Shown: positions 47,204 through 56,616, numbered from the stretch's first letter. The stretch is 64,000 nt of DNA from Lactobacillus laiwuensis (GCF_019972835.1 NZ_BPPB01000001.1:310001-374000), one strand, 5' to 3'. A program made the numbers and translations. The notes: generated from the letters alone by a model not told the origin.

Positions 47204-48278
47204 GATCACTATTCTTTTTATCTGCCTCTGAAATCTCATTTAATGCAGCACGTTGCTTTTTTTGATCAACATGAGTATATAAATCGGTTGCTGAGGTTCC
47301 TTTTTGGCCCAGTTGCTGAGCTACTAGCACTTGGTCTTTGGTTACACCATATAGTTCAGAGGCCACTGTGTGACGTAATTTATGGGGAGTGAGCGGGTGA
47401 CCAAAAGCAGCTGAATATTTATTGACCATTTTCTCGATAGCACTTGTGGTAATCCGACGTGTTTTATTATGCCAGCGAGTCAAGAAAAATGCTGAATCGT
47501 TTTTGACAGCCAAATAGCGTTGTTTTCTTATTTTCTTATACTCTCTAATATAAACCAACGTCCATTCAGCAATTGGTACGCTGTCTCGCTGGCCACCTTT
47601 GCGGGTTACGTCCAATGTAGCCTTTTTAAAATTAATGTCTGGCAAATCAATTCCTGCGCACTCAGAAACTCTGATTCCAGTTCCTAAAATTAAAGCAATA
47701 ATTGCCATGTCGCGCTCTTTATTTGCTTTAAATCCTGGTAACGCATGCTTATTGCATTTAAATTCATAATTATTTGCAATAAAATCCAAAAACTGGTATT
47801 TTAATTTTCCTGTGTACATGTGTGATTCAAGAACATGAGCCCGATAGTTTAAAGTTTTTGTGTTATTCAGAGAATCAATTTTGAGCATGACATTGCGTTC
47901 AAAGTATGGCTTGCCATTAATATTATCTGCAGTAATGGTTAAAAACTTAAAAAGAGACCTCAAGGCATTAATAGACCGATTTATTGTAGTAGGTGAATTC
48001 AAGTTGCCTTGCTTATTCTTGGTGTGACCTAAATAATTAATGTAAAGCATGATGTCATTGCGTTGTAGTTGAGCTAAAGTTTGTGTTTCAATATTTTTGT
48101 TATTTTTAGCTTTTGAAATGCCTTCATGCCGCAGCCAGTCAAAAAATCTTCTGATTTCTGTTAGATACTGATAGGATGTAGCTAAAGAGTGACTTGTGCC
48201 AAAATTGTATTCTTTAACAAAATCCGGCATTTTTTTTAATTCTTCATCAATTAGATCTAAATATTTCTTTGTTTCCAC
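47190..48278 (-). CDS. Xer-type tyrosine recombinase (XerS-like) next to the dif site
   Basis: Protein of 362 aa with an N-terminal SAM-like core-binding domain (to about residue 120) and a catalytic domain. R203 (GTGIRVSE), K227, H299 and R302 (HKLRHT) and the nucleophile Y334 (TDLYTHV) are present. The second conserved histidine (LGH) is glutamine Q325 (LGQ). Length and the DLYTHV ending recall XerS rather than XerC or XerD. It starts at a GTG with AGGAGAAA upstream. No phage genes surround it, and a dif site lies about 700 bp upstream, so a role in chromosome dimer resolution or at the terminus is inferred. Confidence 0.82.
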   Translation of the reverse strand: METKKYLDLIDEELKKMPDFVKEYNFGTSHSLATSYQYLTEIRRFFDWLRHEGISKAKNNKNIETQTLAQLQRNDIMLYINYLGHTKNKQGNLNSPTTINRSINALRSLFKFLTITADNINGKPYFERNVMLKIDSLNNTKTLNYRAHVLESHMYTGKLKYQFLDFIANNYEFKCNKHALPGFKANKERDMAIIALILGTGIRVSECAGIDLPDINFKKATLDVTRKGGQRDSVPIAEWTLVYIREYKKIRKQRYLAVKNDSAFFLTRWHNKTRRITTSAIEKMVNKYSAAFGHPLTPHKLRHTVASELYGVTKDQVLVAQQLGQKGTSATDLYTHVDQKKQRAALNEISEADKKNSDHKQA

Positions 48279-48390
48279 GTAATAAATTTCTCCTAGCTTA
48301 ATTTAATAAATTACATGCTTTATTATAAAACAAAACTAGAATGTATGTTTGTGTCGTATATATTTATTATGGGATAGAGGAGGGAGAAAG

Positions 48391-48465
48391 GTGTTAACTA
48401 GATCTAATGAAATAAAATGCCAATTGGGTATTTTTAAAATAAAGTTTCAAAATAGTTTTAAGTAG
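48391..48465 (+). CDS. Candidate micro-ORF, 24 codons
   Basis: A GTG start follows a strong ribosome site (GAGGAGGGAG, 48377-48386) and is followed by 24 codons and TAG. The peptide is basic and hydrophobic (ending KIKFQNSFK). Its start lies about 110 bases from the divergent recombinase start. No family is recognised, and it may be non-coding. Confidence 0.25.
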   Translation: MLTRSNEIKCQLGIFKIKFQNSFK

Positions 48466-48575
48466 AAATTTCTGCTTTAATGATAAAAACTTATCTAAGA
48501 GATCAAATTTAGTTTTGCTAAAAATCAATATCAATGAATGCAAAATTTTTGAGCTCGATTATCATTTAATTATCG

Positions 48576-48601
48576 TTCATTAAAATTATAGTTTTAATGA
48601 A
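48576..48601. repeat. Perfect 10-bp inverted repeat in the terminus region
   Basis: TTCATTAAAA and TTTTAATGAA are separated by six bases. There is no T-run, so it looks more like a protein-binding site than a terminator. Confidence 0.6.
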
Positions 48602-48984
48602 AGCAACTATAAAATTATTTAACAGTTAGCATGTTTAGAAGTTGAAAAAAATTATATGAGCAGACTTTTTATACTTAATTTTGAGCAATATTGTTCCAAG
48701 CTTTTTATATCTACTTTTAAGATAAAATCAACCAACGATATTACTTTTAAAAGTACTAAAATCGATTGACCTCAAACTACTTATTAATAAAAATACGAAT
48801 TAAAAATTAAATTGATTAATAATTCTTGGGAAGCTCACAGGCAGCTAAATGATCAATTATACATTAATTTTAATTTTAATGAGCTCTCAAGTGACCAGAG
48901 GCAATCTAAAAGCTAAAAGCAAAATTGTTTTGTGTAATTGAATCCTGACTCATTCTGATGGACTATCTTTCAAATTTTTATTTT

Positions 48985-49012
48985 ACTTTACATAATATAT
49001 ATTATACGAAGT
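48985..49012. other. dif site for Xer chromosome dimer resolution
   Basis: Read on the minus strand, this 28-bp sequence has an 11-bp XerC-type arm (ACTTCGTATAA), a TATATA centre and an 11-bp XerD-type arm (TTATGTAAAGT). It matches the B. subtilis dif sequence as I recall it at 25 of 28 bases, with the centre and inner arms identical. It lies where gene orientation switches and next to a Xer-type recombinase gene. Confidence 0.85.
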
Positions 49013-49302
49013 TGGATGATGCTAAGTTACAACCACCTTTTATCACTATTTCTTAGTTTATCAGCTCTGTTTATATAGCTGGATCAGTAGTTCATACGCA
49101 CAATTATCCCATTTCAAATTTCTTAAAAAGTTTATCATGACAAACAAAAGTTGACATTCTGCGAAAATCTATAATTTCATTTTTATACAAAATAATACTG
49201 ATTACTTATAACTTTAAAAATTAATATGATTACCCGGTCCTTTTCTTATCCATATTAGTTGATTTATTTAAAGTTTCTACGTTACAAGTGTAAAAATATA
49301 AA

Positions 49303-49372
49303 TAAAAGCGCTTTCTATCATAGATAAATATATAAAAAATCTAGATTTTAATTTTTTTACTTAAACGCTTTT
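49303..49372. repeat. Nested inverted repeats with a cre-like sequence
   Basis: The outer arms AAAAGCG (49304-49310) and CGCTTTT (49366-49372) enclose the palindrome AAAATCTAGATTTT (49336-49349). The left end, TAAAAGCGCTTTCT (49303-49316), matches TGAAAGCGCTTTCA at 12 of 14 positions, so it resembles a CcpA site. Confidence 0.45.
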
Positions 49373-49653
49373 CTCCCTTCCACTCCAGCAAGCGAATGCA
49401 CGCTTTGATATAATATTTGCCACTCTTTCCTTTTTCACTTTAAGTTTAATTATTTGGAGCCTTTTTATTTTATTTTTCCAAAAAATAGCTTACAATACTA
49501 TGTGGGGTATAGTTTAAAACATTTAGTTTGAGTATAATTTTGCCAATAGCAAGTGTTTTATTCATTATTATTTTTGTTTTACTGTTTATTTCTATAATTA
49601 ATCTGTTATTATAGAATATGGAATTATTTTTTTGAAAGGGTTGAATTTATTCC

Positions 49654-50013
49654 ATGAGTATAAATTTAGGAAAAGAAATATGTCGCAGGCGGCGTGAACA
49701 AAAGTTGACCCAGGAAGATCTCGCTGAATTAAGTGATTTATCGGTTAACTTTATTTCTCGCTTAGAACGTACAAAAAATCAAAATATTAGTATTCAAAAG
49801 CTAGACTCCATTGCCCGAGCTTTAAATACAACTACGCCAGATATTATCATGAATGCTTACCGCTTTAAGGAAGTTAAGGTGGAAAATCATCAAGATAATA
49901 CTCCTGTATTTATTAAGAAGGTTCTTAATGAACTTAGAAAAATGTCACCTGACAAAGCCGAGAGAGTATGCAAATCATTCATTATTTTGGCTAAGGAAAT
50001 TAACAAAGACTAA
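49654..50013 (+). CDS. XRE-family HTH transcriptional regulator
   Basis: Protein of 119 aa. The N-terminal helix-turn-helix is EICRRRREQKLTQEDLAELS followed by VNFISRLERTKNQNISIQKL (residues 8-56). The C-terminal 50 residues are helical, possibly for dimerisation (FIKKVLNELRKMSPDKAERV). GAAAGGG precedes the ATG. It is the only plus-strand gene between the terminus region and plsY and has its own terminator. Its targets are unknown. Confidence 0.82.
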   Translation: MSINLGKEICRRRREQKLTQEDLAELSDLSVNFISRLERTKNQNISIQKLDSIARALNTTTPDIIMNAYRFKEVKVENHQDNTPVFIKKVLNELRKMSPDKAERVCKSFIILAKEINKD

Positions 50014-50052
50014 AAAAAGCACGAAATAGTTAAAATCTATTTCGTGCTTTTT
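50014..50052. terminator. Bidirectional terminator between the XRE gene and ppaC
   Basis: AAAAAGCACGAAATAG pairs perfectly with CTATTTCGTGCTTTTT across a 7-base loop. Confidence 0.93.
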
Positions 50053-50055
50053 AAA

Positions 50056-50985
50056 TTACTTAAATGCTTCAGTTAATGGTGGAACAACTTGTTTTTTCCT
50101 TGAAACAACTCCAGGTAAATTGATTTCCGAATCTTTAACTTCACCAAATGCTTTTTCAAATGATGCTACGGCTTCATTTGAACCTATAACTAATGCGGTT
50201 GAGTCTGAATCGAGTACATTAGTTATAAGCAACATAAACAAATCATAGCCCTCTGAATTTGCTGAATCTTTCATTGTCTTTAAGAAGGCTTCTTTGCGTT
50301 CAAGTGCTTCTGGTAAATCAACTACATTAATTTGAGCTACGCGGACATTCTTACCATTTAATTCAAATGATTTTGCATCTAAATCGATCAGTTCTTCTTC
50401 CGATTTACTTGCTATGTTAGTCCCTGCTTTTAGTTCCTCCAAGCCATATTTTTCGTAATCTACACCAGCAATTTCTGCAAGTTCTTTAACAGCTTTTTTA
50501 TCCCTATCGGTAGTTGTAGGAGATTTTAGCAATAATGTGTCAGAAATGATGGCTGAAAGCATGATGCCAGCGATATTCTTAGGAATTTCAACTTTAAAAT
50601 GCTTATAAAGACCAAACATAATTGTACTAGTGCAGCCTACAGGTTCAGCAAGATAAAATAAAGGCATACTGGTGTTAAAATTCATAATTCTGTGGTGATC
50701 AACAACATGTGTTACAGTAACCTGATCAATGTCTGATACACTTTGTTGTGGTTCATTATGATCAACGAGCATTACTTCTTTAACTTCATTTGCTGCTGTT
50801 TTGATTACTCTTGGTGCTTTAAAACCAAACTTTTTTAGAGCAAAGTTTGTTTCATCATTAGGTTCGCCTAAAGCAACCGCTTCTGTGTTGTAACCAAGCT
50901 TATTCTGCAAATATGAATAAGCAATTGCTGTACCAATTGCATCTGTGTCAGGATTTTGATGACCAAAGACCAATTCTTTTTCCAT
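50056..50985 (-). CDS. ppaC: Manganese-dependent inorganic pyrophosphatase
   Basis: DHH-family pyrophosphatase of 309 aa. Metal ligands are in [21 protein letters not shown] and [10 protein letters not shown], and the C-terminal DHHA2 domain ends in [13 protein letters not shown]. It hydrolyses PPi to drive biosynthetic reactions in the cytoplasm. AGAGGAAA precedes the ATG. It is read alone, with a terminator downstream. Confidence 0.96.
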   Translation of the reverse strand: MEKELVFGHQNPDTDAIGTAIAYSYLQNKLGYNTEAVALGEPNDETNFALKKFGFKAPRVIKTAANEVKEVMLVDHNEPQQSVSDIDQVTVTHVVDHHRIMNFNTSMPLFYLAEPVGCTSTIMFGLYKHFKVEIPKNIAGIMLSAIISDTLLLKSPTTTDRDKKAVKELAEIAGVDYEKYGLEELKAGTNIASKSEEELIDLDAKSFELNGKNVRVAQINVVDLPEALERKEAFLKTMKDSANSEGYDLFMLLITNVLDSDSTALVIGSNEAVASFEKAFGEVKDSEINLPGVVSRKKQVVPPLTEAFK

Positions 50986-51112
50986 TAGATTTCCTCTTTT
51001 TCTTTTTAAAATTTTACTTTATTATAGTTTACCTAATAAAGGCTATTCTTGACAGAATAAATCATAAATTTTTCGTCTGACAGCAAAATTTTTACAAGAT
51101 TATTTAACAACG

Positions 51113-52048
51113 TCAGGCTTCTAAAAATTTCTTAAATTCTTTCAAAAAGTTCTGTATACGTGGAACTTCTCTTTTCCCTTTGCGATAGATAAGCGAAATG
51201 TTAAGTTTCTTGATACCTTTTAAAAACACAGGTACTAAATTAATTTGACTTTGATTTAAGCTATAGTAAGAGTTACTTACAATTGTGTCATACCCTGTGT
51301 CTTGTGCTGTATCAACCATCTCTTTGGTGGAAGTGAAAGTTAATGGAACAGTCAAACCGTTTCTCGCATTCATCTTATTGCCAAGTTTGCCTTTAAGTAT
51401 CTGAGTTAAATAAAAATTATCAGGATAAAGAACCCACTTTTTCCCTAAAAACTTAGAAACTGGATATGAACTACCTGCTTCAAGATTTTTATCGTGAGTT
51501 AAGATGGTTAGCCTGTCTTGAGTAACTTTCATTAATTCATACTGGCTTTGTATATTTGACTGACTCTTTTTAGTGGTTTCAGGGAGATAAAGCATTGCTA
51601 AATCAATCAAATTATTGTCAAGATTATACCAAAGATCTTTACGATTAAAATATGATACGTTGATAGTTATATTGGGATAATTTTTATTGAACTCAACCAA
51701 AAATTTCCTAAGAAGTTCATAATTAATACTTTCTAAAACGCCAATTGCAATATTGCCTTTATCAGCTTGCGTAAACTCCTGTATATCACTAACAACAGAG
51801 TTAATAGTTCCAAGCAACTTGATTGCTCCAGTCTGCAACTGTTTCCCTGCTTCCGTCAAGTAAAGTTTTTTACCCATCTGACCAAACAACGGGGTTCCAA
51901 TTGCGTGTTCAATTTTCTTTATTTGCTGAGTTAAAGCCGGTTGGGTTATACCAAGTATCTGAGCAGCTTGGGTGTAGTTCATGGTATCAATTAATTGCAA
52001 AAAATAATGTAAGGATTTGGTTGAGAGTATTGTATCTGTTTTAGGCAT
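51113..52048 (-). CDS. LysR-family transcriptional regulator
   Basis: Protein of 311 aa. The N-terminal winged HTH contains YTQAAQILGITQPALTQQIK and LFGQMGKKLYLTEAGKQL, followed by a periplasmic-binding-like effector domain (about residues 95-305, from KGNIAIGVLESINYEL). AAGGAAT precedes the ATG. No divergent partner gene is adjacent, so the effector and targets are unknown. Confidence 0.9.
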   Translation of the reverse strand: MPKTDTILSTKSLHYFLQLIDTMNYTQAAQILGITQPALTQQIKKIEHAIGTPLFGQMGKKLYLTEAGKQLQTGAIKLLGTINSVVSDIQEFTQADKGNIAIGVLESINYELLRKFLVEFNKNYPNITINVSYFNRKDLWYNLDNNLIDLAMLYLPETTKKSQSNIQSQYELMKVTQDRLTILTHDKNLEAGSSYPVSKFLGKKWVLYPDNFYLTQILKGKLGNKMNARNGLTVPLTFTSTKEMVDTAQDTGYDTIVSNSYYSLNQSQINLVPVFLKGIKKLNISLIYRKGKREVPRIQNFLKEFKKFLEA

Positions 52049-52188
52049 AAGATTATTCCTTCTATCTTAACAATAATGTTGCTCTATTTATATGCTATTA
52101 TCAATCAAAAACCCCTTTGTGTCAAAGTATTATTTAAAGCTGTTAAAGCACTTCCATAAATTATTGATATCATTAAATAAATAAAAAA

Positions 52189-54642
52189 TTATTTAGCACC
52201 TAAAGGCCGACCCAACTTTATATTAACTGGCTGGCCATCACTTGTCGTATCCAAGACAAAAGAGCCGTTAGAATACCTATCACCGAGCGGATAATCTTTA
52301 GTTGAAAGTTTTATGTGCCGTTTACTTGTTGTTGTAATCAGCAGATTATGTTCTTGGCCATATGAAATAATTGCTGCAATACGGTGAGGTTTAGTTTTAA
52401 GTTCTCTTAAAACTAATACCCCTCGTTTGGCACGAGATACTTTATTGACTAATTCAGCTTTAAATTGTTTGAATGCTCCCCTTTGAGTAATTATACCGAC
52501 GCGAATTAAGTCAAGATAATCAGGATTTATTACTACATATGAAACTACATAGTCATCATCCTTTAAATTCACAGATTTTACTCCAAATGATTTTGCACCT
52601 GATGCTGGAATTTCAGTTAAATCATAACGAACTGCATAGGCTTTATGCGTAAATAAAATAATTTCATTATTGCTATCAGGTTTTACTAAATCAACACGAA
52701 TAATCCTACTGTCTACTTTTTTCATTTTCATTGCAGTAATGGCACGTGAACGATAAGTTCTAGTAGGCTGAAGATTACTTAGTTCCAACTGTTTTATATA
52801 ACCATCATTAGTTGCCATTAAAAAGTTTAATTTTTGATTTAATTGGTCAAAGTCAAAGACGCGAATAATATTTTCATCCTCGCTTAAGCCAATTTCTTGA
52901 GATAAGTGTTGGCCTGTTTCTTTCCACTTAGTTTCGACTAACTCATTTACTGGTCTATAAATGACATTACCACGGTCAGTGAACAGATATAGATTTGTTA
53001 ACGTGGACAATGTCTTTTCAAAAACAACGTCATCCCCACTCGGCAAACCATTATCCTCATCATCGCTTGACTGCCAGGAACGAAGAGACGATCTCTTCAA
53101 GTAACCGTCACGACTGATTAAAACGCGTACTTGCTCATCTGCCACTAATGCTTTTTCATCAATTTGAATCTTAGCGGTTTCAGATGAAATTTCAGTGCGC
53201 CGTGGATTGCCAAATTCCTTCTTAACTGTCGTTAATTCCTTAATTATTTCCTTTTCTAAAATCTTTTTATTAGACAAAAGTTCTTTAAAACGAGCTATTT
53301 TTTCATTCAGCTCGCTTTGCTCTTTAACTAAAGCATTAACGTCAGTATTGGTTAACCTGTACAATTGTAAAGACACAATTGCCTCAGCCTGCCGAGCAGT
53401 AAACTTAAACTTGTCTGATAGATTTTTCTTTGCTTCCGCCTTATTTTTAGAAGCTCGGATAATCTTAATTACTTTGTCCAGGATATCCATGGCATGGATC
53501 AAACCTTGAATAATTTCCAGACGCTCTTCAGCTTTATTTAAATCAAACTTCGTCCTCTTGATTACTACGTCTTTTTCATGTTCTAAGTAAGAAGACAGTA
53601 TATGTTTTAAACCAACTTGCTTGGGAGTCATATGATCAATGGCAACCATATTAAAATTATAGGAAACTTGCAATTCAGTATTCTTGAATAAATAATTCAG
53701 AATATTTTGTGCATCAGCCCCCTTTTTTAACTCCACTACAATAGATAAACCATGACGGTCAGTTTCATCACGCACTTCTGCTATGCCGTCAATTTCTCTA
53801 TTAAGACGGATTTCATCCATTTTCTTAACTAACAGGGCTTTATTAACAGTAAAAGGTATCTCCGTGATGACAATTTCTTCGCGATGCCCTCTTATTTCCT
53901 GAATTGAACTTTTTGCTCTTACCTGAATGCGTCCTCGTCCTGTTTCATAGGCTTCACGTAATCCCTTTTGCCCTAAAACAATCGCACCTGTAGGAAAATC
54001 TGGGCCTTTGACAAAATGCATTAGATCATCAAGCCTGGCATCAGGATTCTTTAGCAAATAAATAGTAGCATCAATTACCTCAGTTAAGTTGTGCGGTGGA
54101 ATTTCAGTTGCGTAACCAGCCGAAATACCCGTCGAGCCATTAACTAATAAATTAGGGAATCGAACAGGTAAAACCGTTGGCTCATATTCAGTATCATCGA
54201 AGTTCAAAACCATGTTGACTGTATCTTTATCAATATCTTGCAGTAACATGTTGGAAATCTTGCTTAAACGTGATTCGGTATAACGCATTGCAGCGGGGCC
54301 ATCGCCATCCATTGAACCGTTGTTGCCATGCATTTCGATTAAAGGTTCCCGCATTTTCCAGTCCTGAGAAAGGTGAACTAGGGCACCATAAATAGAACTG
54401 TCACCATGGGGATGGAAATTACCCATGATATTTCCTACAGCTTTGGCAGCCTTTTTAAATGGCTTGTCGTAGGTATTATTATCCTGGAACATAGCGTAAA
54501 GGATTCTTCTTTGCACCGGTTTTAAACCGTCACGAATATCCGGTAAGGCACGTTCCTGAATAATATATTTGGAATATCTGCCAAATCGCTCACCCATGAC
54601 CTGCTCAAGGGGCATTTCACGAATTCGTTCTTTTATAGCCAT
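52189..54642 (-). CDS. parC: DNA topoisomerase IV subunit A
   Basis: Protein of 817 aa that carries out the breakage-reunion steps for decatenating sister chromosomes. The catalytic tyrosine is in AAMRYTESRL (Y121). The quinolone-resistance region reads HPHGDSSIYGALVHLSQ: the serine equivalent to GrlA S80 is present (S82), but the usual acidic residue four positions on (E84 equivalent) is glycine G86. The C-terminal beta-pinwheel repeats are visible (VFDFDQLNQKLNFLMATNDG). It follows parE by 15 bases, with AGAGG upstream, in the standard parE-parC order near the terminus. Confidence 0.96.
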   Translation of the reverse strand: MAIKERIREMPLEQVMGERFGRYSKYIIQERALPDIRDGLKPVQRRILYAMFQDNNTYDKPFKKAAKAVGNIMGNFHPHGDSSIYGALVHLSQDWKMREPLIEMHGNNGSMDGDGPAAMRYTESRLSKISNMLLQDIDKDTVNMVLNFDDTEYEPTVLPVRFPNLLVNGSTGISAGYATEIPPHNLTEVIDATIYLLKNPDARLDDLMHFVKGPDFPTGAIVLGQKGLREAYETGRGRIQVRAKSSIQEIRGHREEIVITEIPFTVNKALLVKKMDEIRLNREIDGIAEVRDETDRHGLSIVVELKKGADAQNILNYLFKNTELQVSYNFNMVAIDHMTPKQVGLKHILSSYLEHEKDVVIKRTKFDLNKAEERLEIIQGLIHAMDILDKVIKIIRASKNKAEAKKNLSDKFKFTARQAEAIVSLQLYRLTNTDVNALVKEQSELNEKIARFKELLSNKKILEKEIIKELTTVKKEFGNPRRTEISSETAKIQIDEKALVADEQVRVLISRDGYLKRSSLRSWQSSDDEDNGLPSGDDVVFEKTLSTLTNLYLFTDRGNVIYRPVNELVETKWKETGQHLSQEIGLSEDENIIRVFDFDQLNQKLNFLMATNDGYIKQLELSNLQPTRTYRSRAITAMKMKKVDSRIIRVDLVKPDSNNEIILFTHKAYAVRYDLTEIPASGAKSFGVKSVNLKDDDYVVSYVVINPDYLDLIRVGIITQRGAFKQFKAELVNKVSRAKRGVLVLRELKTKPHRIAAIISYGQEHNLLITTTSKRHIKLSTKDYPLGDRYSNGSFVLDTTSDGQPVNIKLGRPLGAK

Positions 54643-54657
54643 TAATTTAAAACCTCT

Positions 54658-56616
54658 TTATTCATTTTCTTCTTCCAAAATTGAAGTGTTATCCCCAAGT
54701 CTGAACTTAACGTTTTCTTCAATCCACTTTCGCCTGGCACCTGCTTTGTCACCCATTAGTGTGGTCACACGACGTTCAGCCAAGGCAGCATCATCAATTT
54801 TTACCCGAATAAGCAACCTGGTTTCTGGGTCCATAGTTGTTTGCCACAACTGTTCAGCATTCATTTCACCAAGACCTTTAAAGCGTTGTAAAGCATACCC
54901 ACGACCCATTCTCTTTTCATCGGCAGCCAGTTCTTCATCAGTCCAGGAATATTTTACCTGAGCCTTTTTGCCGCGCCCTTTTTGCAAACGATAAAGAGGA
55001 GGTAAAGCAATATAGACTTTGCCATGCTCAATCATTGGTCTCATATACCGGTAGAAAAAGGTTAATAATAGAATCTGAATGTGGGCGCCATCATCATCGG
55101 CGTCCGTCATGATAATTACTTTATCGTAATTTGAGTCTTCAACTTTAAATTCAGCACCTACGCCGGCACCAATAGTGTAAATCATGGTGTTGATTTCTTC
55201 ATTCTTAAATATGTCCTGGAGTTTTGCTTTTTGGGTGTTTAAAACTTTTCCCCGTAAAGGCAATATTGCCTGGAACTTACGGTCTCGACCCTGCTTTGCG
55301 GAACCTCCGGCCGAGTCCCCCTCAACTAAGAATAATTCATTTTTCTTAGGATTGCGTGATTGCGCTGGTGTTAATTTGCCGGAAAGAACCTCTTTTTTGC
55401 GCCTTTTTTTACCGTTTCTACTTTCGTTACGAGCTTTTTTGGCGGCTTCACGCGCACCCCTTGCTCTTTGTGCCTTTTTCACCAGCTCTTGAGCCAGTTC
55501 ACCTTTTTCCATCAGGTAATAAGACATTTTTTCATAAACGATGGCATCAACAACTGATCTGGCTTGAGGAGTGCCCAGTTTACCCTTTGTCTGCCCTTCA
55601 AATTCCAGTAACTCTTCTGGAATTTTAACTGATAATACGGCACTTAGACCTTCACGGTAATCAGAGCCATCAATATTTTTGTCTTTTTTACCTAATAGTC
55701 CTTGTTTTTTAGCATAGTCATTAAAAGCACGAGTAAAACCAGTTCGTGCACCTACCTCATGACTACCACCATCCGCTGTACGCACATTATTAACAAAAGA
55801 AACCAAATTTTCAGAATAACTGTCGCTATATTGTCCGCTAAACTCAACCTCAATTTCGTCCTGTTTACCGGAAAAATAAAAAATATCGCTTAAAGTATCT
55901 TTACCCTCATTCAGATAGGATACAAAAGCTTTAATACCATCATCATATTTAAAATCATCATGATGTTGGGGCTCACGCTCATCTACTAAGACAAAGCGCA
56001 CACCCTTAAGCAAAAAAGCCGACTCACGTATGCGTTCCTGAATAGTTTCATATTTATATTTAATAGTCGAAAAAATTTTTTCATCTGGTTTAAAAGTAAT
56101 GGTGGTACCAGTAGGTTCCTTAGTTTTACCTAAGCGCTTTAATGTACCAACGGGATGACCACCATCTTTAAACTCTTCTTCGTATGCAATTCCATCCCGT
56201 ATAACTTTAACATCCATATAACTGGAAAGAGCATTAACGACAGAGGAACCTACTCCATGAAGTCCTCCAGAAGTCTTATAATTTTGCTCGGTAAATTTAC
56301 CACCAGCATGCAAGACGGTCAGGATGACTTCAATTGTGGGCTTGCCTGACTTATGCATACCTGTGGGCATCCCTCGACCAAAATCACGTACCGTCACACT
56401 GTTATCCTGATGAATTGTCACGTCAATTTCTTTACCAAATCCAGCCATTGCCTCATCTACTGAATTATCTACGATTTCATAGATAAGCTGATTAAGACCA
56501 TGAACATCAGTTGATCCAATATACATACCTGGCCTTTTCCGTACAGCTTCCAGGCCATGAAGAATTTGAATTGATGAGTCATCATAAGAATTTGTTTTTT
56601 TACTTGTTTTAGCCAA
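54658..56616 (-). CDS. parE: DNA topoisomerase IV subunit B
   Basis: ATPase subunit of 652 aa of the GyrB/ParE type. It has the GHKL ATP site (EIVDNSVDEAMAG, RDFGRGMPTG, GGLHGVGSSVVNALS), the TOPRIM motifs (LFLVEGDSAGGSAKQGRD, IMTDADDDGAHI) and the C-terminal GLGEMNAEQLWQTTMDP. The ParE identity is set by its pairing with parC. The start is a TTG preceded by a strong GGAGGAG, with no better ATG nearby. It is divergent from plsY. Confidence 0.96.
   Translation of the reverse strand: MAKTSKKTNSYDDSSIQILHGLEAVRKRPGMYIGSTDVHGLNQLIYEIVDNSVDEAMAGFGKEIDVTIHQDNSVTVRDFGRGMPTGMHKSGKPTIEVILTVLHAGGKFTEQNYKTSGGLHGVGSSVVNALSSYMDVKVIRDGIAYEEEFKDGGHPVGTLKRLGKTKEPTGTTITFKPDEKIFSTIKYKYETIQERIRESAFLLKGVRFVLVDEREPQHHDDFKYDDGIKAFVSYLNEGKDTLSDIFYFSGKQDEIEVEFSGQYSDSYSENLVSFVNNVRTADGGSHEVGARTGFTRAFNDYAKKQGLLGKKDKNIDGSDYREGLSAVLSVKIPEELLEFEGQTKGKLGTPQARSVVDAIVYEKMSYYLMEKGELAQELVKKAQRARGAREAAKKARNESRNGKKRRKKEVLSGKLTPAQSRNPKKNELFLVEGDSAGGSAKQGRDRKFQAILPLRGKVLNTQKAKLQDIFKNEEINTMIYTIGAGVGAEFKVEDSNYDKVIIMTDADDDGAHIQILLLTFFYRYMRPMIEHGKVYIALPPLYRLQKGRGKKAQVKYSWTDEELAADEKRMGRGYALQRFKGLGEMNAEQLWQTTMDPETRLLIRVKIDDAALAERRVTTLMGDKAGARRKWIEENVKFRLGDNTSILEEENE

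Larger units (their letters stand above)
48279..49653. other. Gene-poor terminus region (about 1.4 kb)
   Basis: Very AT-rich stretch with no reading frame of 60 codons or more that has a ribosome site. It contains a dif site (48985-49012), a 24-codon micro-ORF candidate (48391-48465), a perfect 10-bp inverted repeat (48576-48601) and a nested inverted repeat with a cre-like sequence (49303-49372). The rest shows nothing I can name. Confidence 0.65.

Noticed and set aside
47190..48278. Prophage or integrative-element integrase
   Set aside because: There are no phage, conjugation, repressor-excisionase or attachment-repeat signals around it. Its neighbours are housekeeping genes and a dif site.
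49472..49487. ATTTTTCCAAAAAATA resembling the left half of the streptococcal difSL site
   Set aside because: Only the left half agrees with the sequence I recall, whereas the Bacillus-type dif at 48985-49012 matches over its full length.
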